Origin: Gammaproteobacteria bacterium
GTDB taxonomy: Bacteria; Pseudomonadota; Gammaproteobacteria; Pseudomonadales; UBA3067
Assembly (NCBI GenBank): GCA_019090565.1
Contig: JAHRVS010000362.1
Span: 1-11,189 of the forward strand
Length of the DNA stretch: 11,189 nt
Direction: 5' to 3'
A program made the translations under genes and the position numbers. Positions 7,484-11,189 of this stretch are shown here, in pieces. Position 1 is the first letter of the stretch, and each line of letters opens with the position of its first letter. The notes beneath the pieces are model-generated. The model was given only the letters and a program-made list of their open reading frames with translations. It ran no database searches and was not told the origin of the DNA.

Positions 7484-7508
7484 CCCCCTATCCCTCTCCC
7501 TATCCCCC
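7484..7508 (-). repeat. Perfect 25-base mirror repeat, G-quadruplex motif on the minus strand
   Basis: On the + strand this is five C, TAT, three C, TCT, three C, TAT, five C: identical read forwards and backwards. The minus strand therefore has four G runs of 5, 3, 3 and 5 separated by three loops of three bases, which fits the canonical G3+N1-7 quadruplex rule with short equal loops. The + strand C runs could form an i-motif. The match to the rule is direct; folding in the cell is inference. Confidence 0.7.
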
Positions 7509-7514
7509 GTTTCT

Positions 7515-7653
7515 TTCAAAGACCACTCTAAAAATGCACTTTCCGCACGATAACTGCATCGGCTCCGTATTCGAATCCTCGTGCATGCCTTACTGCAGCT
7601 TTCTGCGTGCGGGCCTACTTTCTCTCGCATGTTTTTAGATGTGCCCTTAAGAA
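7515..7653 (-). repeat. Palindromic dispersed repeat, copy A
   Basis: About 139 bases with imperfect inverted ends: TTCAAAG...TCTAAAAATGC at 7515-7537 and, on the other strand, TTCTTAAGGGCACA then TCTAAAAACATGC at 7653-7627. Inner blocks are also mirrored (CCGCACG and CTGCA-type segments). The asymmetric core at 7565-7588, read on the minus strand, matches 11107-11130 on the + strand at 22 of 24 bases, and the segment 7606-7650 matches 10984-11039 with one gap. It resembles ERIC-like or MITE-like intergenic palindromes in build; I cannot assign it to a named family. Confidence 0.65.
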
Positions 7654-7793
7654 TTCCTACGCCGCTCAGAAACACCTACTATTATAAATAGATAGCAGTG
7701 ATGAGAATGAATTTGTGGCTCTAAGCTCAATGCAGCAGTCACTTTGCACGAATCGGCACAGCAAGCAGTAAGCCTGATTGCACCTGCAAACTC

Positions 7794-9989
7794 ATGACAG
7801 CATTACCTAGGCCAAAGAGCAACACTATGCGCAGCCATGCATCTAAAATCCCCCACATAACGATGATCATTATTGGATTGTTTGTATCCAGCTTGGTTTT
7901 TGTTAGCGTGCTAGAACGCGAGGAAAAGCACCTTAAGCAAGAACTAGATCATGCTGCCCTCAACATAGCAAAAGACTTGGAAAGGGAGGTTGATACTCAG
8001 GTATACGCCCTACAGTCTATTGCTACCTTCTTTGAAGCCTCTGAGCTTGTTGACCGCCATGAATTCTATTCACTTGTAACGCCATTTTATAAGCGCTCAC
8101 CCTCATTTCAGGCCATCCAATGGGTCCCCATCGTTCCTGCATCAGAAAAATCCCGCTACGAGGCAGTCGCCCAATACGATGGTTTTCCTGGCTTTCGATT
8201 TTTCGAAAGGGATAAAAACGGAGAGTTTATTCCCGTGGAAAAAAGGGATCATTATTACCCCGTCTTTTACCTTGAGCCATTTCAAAAGAATGGCATCGCC
8301 TTAGGTTATGACCTAGGCTCGGAAACACATCGCAATACTGCAATTCAAAATGCACTGAAAAACAAAACCACTTCAGCGAGCAAAGCCATCTATTTGATGA
8401 AGGGAGATCATTCTAAACCTGTCATTATGGTGCTCAGCCCTATTTCAAAGAAGCTAACCGATAGGGATGCAAGCCGCATAACTGGGTTTGTCCTAGGTGT
8501 AATTCAAATCAATGCTCTAATAGACCGCGTATCACCCAGGAAATATGCCGCATCAAAGGCGCTTCGTAATATTAATATCACTATTTTTGAAGAAAATGAC
8601 GATTACAGTCGCACCTATATTTCATCGAGAAATTACCCTAAACAAGCTGCCGATATAAAAAACCAAGCCTACGAGCAAACCGTACGAACAATAAAAACGG
8701 TAAAGGTAGCCGACCAATCTTGGCGACTAATCATCTACCCGAATGCCTATAAATATAAAATATCACCAAACCTCAAGCCCTTCATTGCATCTGGGATGTC
8801 TCTATTTTTCATTTTTATCCTAGCCATCTTAATGCGCGCTTATCTACAGAAGAAACAAAAGGCCGAAGAACACCTTGAGGAAAAAACGACGTCTTTGAGT
8901 GCCAGCGAGGAGAGATTCTACGCCATTATAGACAGCATGGCAGAAGGACTCGTTGCTATTGGGGTCAATGGCAATATCGAAATTTTCAACCATGCCGCAG
9001 AGTCTATCTTTGATTACAACACCCAAGAAGTCATTGGCAAACAGGCAAGTTTACTGGTGCCATCAGCCGCAGAGTTGCTCACAAGCAGCCCCTCTGATGT
9101 GCTTACAAAAAACCAACTTGATCAATTCATTGGTGTTACTAGAGAGGCCGAAGGGCTGAAAAAAAATGGTGCATCGATCACTTTAAGCGTTTCAATAACA
9201 GAGGTCTCTATCAAAGGGAAAAGCCTTTTTGTAGGTATGATCAAGGACATTACCGAGCAAAAAAACCTAACCCTAATGAAAAGCGAACTTATAAGGACCG
9301 CCAATCATAACCTTCGCGCACCACTCACTTCTATCAAAGGTGCGTTAAGCATTATCAAAAACAATACCTCTGAACTTTCAGGGAAGACTCTGCGAACACT
9401 AGCAACCATCAACACGAACAGCACCCGCCTTGGTGAATTAATTGCCGGTATCCTCGATATGGAAAAGCTGAACACGGGAGTGTTCTCGACTCCCAATGAG
9501 CCCATAACACTCAGCCATATTGCAAAGAAAGGGATTGCTGCCAGCGAGGAATTCGCAAAAAGTGTCAACGTCAAACTGGAGTATTGCAGCCAATTACCCG
9601 ATGACTTGCTAACCAGGGGGAACGAAGACCATCTTTTACAACTTGTAGAACACTTAATAATCAACGCGATCAAACACTCTCCCCCCGAAACATCAATCAC
9701 GGTAGAGACCAGCAGCTCGGACTCAGCGATACGACTTACAGTCTTCGACAAAGGAAAGGACATTACTGAAGCATTGAGGCCCCAACTGTTTACACGCTTT
9801 TCTTCCTTGGAGGATACTGACTCCCACGGGCGAGGAGGGTGTGGCCTAGGTCTTAGCATTGCCAGTATTATTGTGGAACAACACCAAGGAAAAATCGATT
9901 TCTACCGTACAACAGATGAAGAAACGGCATTTTATTTTGAGTTGCCTATTTATTCCGGACCACGGAAAAGTGGTGACAACACTGCCTGA
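7794..9989 (+). CDS. CHASE-PAS sensor histidine kinase
   Basis: Membrane sensor kinase of 731 residues. Order: membrane helix at about 24-41; periplasmic CHASE domain at about 69-275 (FYKRSPSFQAIQWVPIVP, GFRFFERDKNGEF, GIALGYDLGSE.HR); second helix at about 329-351; charged coiled linker; PAS domain at about 370-488 (MAEGLVAIGVNGNIEIFNHAAE...FVGMIKDITE); HisKA with phosphoacceptor His505 in NHNLRAPLTSI; HATPase with N-box Asn624, G1 Asp652 in DKGK, and G2 GCGLGL at 682-687. The Glu that usually follows the H-box His is Asn, and the second G1 glycine is Lys655; the core His, Asn, Asp and G2 residues remain, so it is probably active. CHASE domains bind small extracellular ligands; the ligand is unknown. 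No receiver or Hpt domain and no intact regulator is adjacent. ATG at 7827, with AAAGAG seven bases before it, is an alternative start. Confidence 0.93.
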   Translation: MTALPRPKSNTMRSHASKIPHITMIIIGLFVSSLVFVSVLEREEKHLKQELDHAALNIAKDLEREVDTQVYALQSIATFFEASELVDRHEFYSLVTPFYKRSPSFQAIQWVPIVPASEKSRYEAVAQYDGFPGFRFFERDKNGEFIPVEKRDHYYPVFYLEPFQKNGIALGYDLGSETHRNTAIQNALKNKTTSASKAIYLMKGDHSKPVIMVLSPISKKLTDRDASRITGFVLGVIQINALIDRVSPRKYAASKALRNINITIFEENDDYSRTYISSRNYPKQAADIKNQAYEQTVRTIKTVKVADQSWRLIIYPNAYKYKISPNLKPFIASGMSLFFIFILAILMRAYLQKKQKAEEHLEEKTTSLSASEERFYAIIDSMAEGLVAIGVNGNIEIFNHAAESIFDYNTQEVIGKQASLLVPSAAELLTSSPSDVLTKNQLDQFIGVTREAEGLKKNGASITLSVSITEVSIKGKSLFVGMIKDITEQKNLTLMKSELIRTANHNLRAPLTSIKGALSIIKNNTSELSGKTLRTLATINTNSTRLGELIAGILDMEKLNTGVFSTPNEPITLSHIAKKGIAASEEFAKSVNVKLEYCSQLPDDLLTRGNEDHLLQLVEHLIINAIKHSPPETSITVETSSSDSAIRLTVFDKGKDITEALRPQLFTRFSSLEDTDSHGRGGCGLGLSIASIIVEQHQGKIDFYRTTDEETAFYFELPIYSGPRKSGDNTA

Positions 9990-10137
9990 CAACATTCGTT
10001 TACTTTACATCGAAGATAAGCAAGGTATTACGATCGTCGCTCTCGAAAATGAAGACGTTGATTTACCATTTTTTTCTTTCAGGTTAGAAGCACCGAATAA
10101 AACCGCCGCTTTTGCATCGAATGCTAGGCTGAAATAG
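9973..10137 (+). pseudogene. Truncated receiver-like ORF overlapping the kinase end
   Basis: A GTG at 9973, with CGGA six to nine bases before it, opens a 54-codon frame that overlaps the kinase stop by 17 bases. The first residues, MTTLPDNIRLLYIEDKQGI, look like the first strand and acidic pocket (hydrophobic run then E-D) of a CheY-type receiver. There is no D-phosphoacceptor strand, no later T/S or K motif, and the frame ends at TAG 10135-10137 after about half a domain. I did not find the missing part in other frames before the next gene. A cognate response regulator eroded to a stub is the simplest reading; a real small protein or chance frame is also possible. Confidence 0.35.
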
Positions 10138-10237
10138 CCCTGTGATGCAATCACCCTAGCAGGCCAAGTAATAGGCGCACGGTAACAATAGGGATCAAGC
10201 AATTTTAAATCGACTATTAAAAGGAATTAAACTGACA

Positions 10238-10951
10238 ATGATGATACGACTTTACCACGGGCTTTTTATTGGTTTGCTGATTTTTCTTACAGCGTGCGCC
10301 TCTGCACCAGAGTGGCCACCAAAAGAAAATGCGATTATTTATGGTTTAACCCACGACGCCACCATGCGAAAAGTCATGGCGCATTGCACGGCCACCCAAC
10401 CCTTACTGAAGGATAAGGCGTGGCAAGCCGAGAAAAACTGGTGGAAACGAAACGGGCTATTTATTGAAGCTGCGGACTACGGCTTTTCTTACAACTTGCT
10501 TACGCTCAATGGCTCTCGCCAGGAAACTAACGCTCGCTATGCCATGGCGCTAGCACTTGAAGTGCAAAGAACAGCTGATTCTAGGGCTAAGATTGTCACC
10601 ACATCTTCTGACCCTGAAAACTGCGCTAAAATAATCTCCGAATACAACGAAGGAGGCAGGGATCTGAATAAAAGCTCTGAATTCCATCCCATTCTCACTT
10701 CGTTATATCAAGCCAGAAAGAACCAAGGTCCCGACCTTCTTCTTAAACAAGCGCGCGTAACCAAAAAAACGGGCAAAAAGTATTCCCGAAGTAGTGTTAC
10801 CGCAGAACGACTGGTAAATAGATCCGTTTGCCCTAGAGCAAAAGTCGCCACACTGAAATCAAGCTGGCCGACAGAAATTTTTGAAGCGCGGTGTCCAGAC
10901 AAAACTTACGCTTTGGTTTCCTGCGAGTGGGGGAATTGCAAGCTACGCTAA
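10238..10951 (+). CDS. Unidentified lipoprotein with a cysteine-rich C-terminus
   Basis: A protein of 237 residues that I do not recognise. The N-terminus is a lipoprotein signal: positively charged MMIR.., a hydrophobic run, and lipobox LTAC with the lipid-anchored Cys at residue 20, followed by Ala and Ser, which does not predict inner-membrane retention, so the outer membrane is likely. The mature part is mixed and basic in the middle (about 170-200, KKTGKKYSR). Six more cysteines occur, at 50, 129, 198, 219, 229 and 234. The last four sit in a compact tail (EIFEARCPDKTYALVSCEWGNC) that looks like a small disulphide-stabilised beta unit. An AAGGA lies 12 bases before the first ATG. It is 100 bases after the receiver-like stub and could share the kinase transcript. 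Function is unknown. Confidence 0.8.
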   Translation: MMIRLYHGLFIGLLIFLTACASAPEWPPKENAIIYGLTHDATMRKVMAHCTATQPLLKDKAWQAEKNWWKRNGLFIEAADYGFSYNLLTLNGSRQETNARYAMALALEVQRTADSRAKIVTTSSDPENCAKIISEYNEGGRDLNKSSEFHPILTSLYQARKNQGPDLLLKQARVTKKTGKKYSRSSVTAERLVNRSVCPRAKVATLKSSWPTEIFEARCPDKTYALVSCEWGNCKLR

Positions 10952-10978
10952 CAATTCATCTGGCTTCAGGCGATAACA

Positions 10979-11189
10979 ATGTTTTAAGGGTATTTCTAAA
11001 AATAGTGATTTATACGTGAGAGCAAGAAAGCCCCGCACGGACGACTGCATGAATGCAGGAGGTAGAGCAATGCAGGACGCAATTGCCGAGAGCCGCAGTA
11101 TATAAAGCATGCACGAGAATTCGAGTACGGCACTTTGCACACGATGTGCTGTATGCCGGTTTTGCAGGAGCCTTAACCGGTGACGCAGC
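10979..11189 (+). repeat. Palindromic dispersed repeat, copy B (cut by window end)
   Basis: Starts near TTAAGGGTATTTCTAAAAATAG at 10984, matching the minus-strand reading of copy A, and continues through GAGAG, CCCGCACG (11032-11039), GCCGCAGTA (11092-11100) and the 24-base core at 11107-11130. It differs by an extra block at about 11040-11091 and by further hairpins: CTGCAT-GA-ATGCAG at 11045-11058, palindrome GCAATTGC at 11079-11086, GCACA-CGA-TGTGC at 11137-11149, and CCGGTT/AACCGG at 11156-11161 and 11175-11180. The matching right end, expected to carry TTTTTAGA, is beyond the window. No coding frame is supported in 10952-11189. Confidence 0.6.

Noticed and set aside
7561..7590. TTCGAATCC resembling a tRNA T-loop, which could mark a tRNA end or attachment site
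   Set aside because: The flanking bases do not pair as a T-stem and no acceptor or anticodon arm fits. The segment is explained as the core of repeat copy A.
9305..9859. 184-codon open frame on the minus strand inside the kinase gene
   Set aside because: It is antisense to the conserved HisKA and HATPase coding sequence, and its product is Ser-rich without domain features: a shadow of the real gene.
10984..11189. Possible integron attC site, because of a GATAACAATG start and a hairpin-rich body
   Set aside because: No paired RYYYAAC/GTTRRRY core sites bound it, and the homology to copy A explains it better as a dispersed repeat.
1..11189. CRISPR array, insertion sequence or transposase gene, rRNA or tRNA genes
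   Set aside because: No regular spacer-repeat pattern, no transposase-like coding region and no tRNA or rRNA signature was seen anywhere in the window.

Overview
The window reads as a chromosomal segment of a gammaproteobacterium. The gene order prmA, zinc-ribbon/DUF3426 membrane protein, dusB, fis, purH, purD is the order known from Pseudomonas and related marine lineages, and the Fis, PrmA and DusB proteins are of gammaproteobacterial type. Moderate base composition and the CHASE-type sensor kinase would fit a marine or Cellvibrionales-like organism, but this is inference and the genus cannot be named from the sequence alone. All genes found are on the + strand.

Positions 1-974: the last 27 codons of an unidentified upstream gene, then prmA (ribosomal protein L11 methyltransferase), translationally close-coupled. 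Positions 975-1206 hold a weak terminator. Positions 1207-2496: a membrane protein with an N-terminal CxxC...CxxC zinc ribbon, a long acidic linker, one membrane helix and a C-terminal DUF3426 domain. Positions 2627-2660 carry the best sigma70-like promoter of the window, followed by dusB (tRNA dihydrouridine synthase) and fis, which overlap by 4 bases and end at a GC-rich hairpin terminator near 4116-4145. Positions 4146-7380: purH and purD, for the last two steps and the second step of IMP synthesis, each with its own leader; the purH leader has an imperfect direct repeat and the purD leader has mutually exclusive hairpins.

Positions 7381-11189 look different: this is the accessory part. 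A 413-base gap contains a hairpin, a 25-base perfect mirror repeat that is a canonical G-quadruplex motif on the minus strand, and an approximately 140-base imperfect palindrome (copy A). Then come a 731-residue CHASE-PAS-HisKA-HATPase sensor kinase, an overlapping 54-codon ORF that starts like a response-regulator receiver domain but lacks the rest, and a 237-residue unidentified lipoprotein. A second copy of the repeat (copy B), inverted relative to copy A, begins just after the lipoprotein gene and runs off the window. The kinase occupies the position held in Pseudomonas aeruginosa by retS, but with a different domain plan.

The left two thirds are therefore conserved housekeeping (translation modification, nucleoid regulation, purine synthesis). 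The right third is a sensor/envelope module bracketed by inverted copies of a dispersed palindromic repeat, and that is the part most worth following up.
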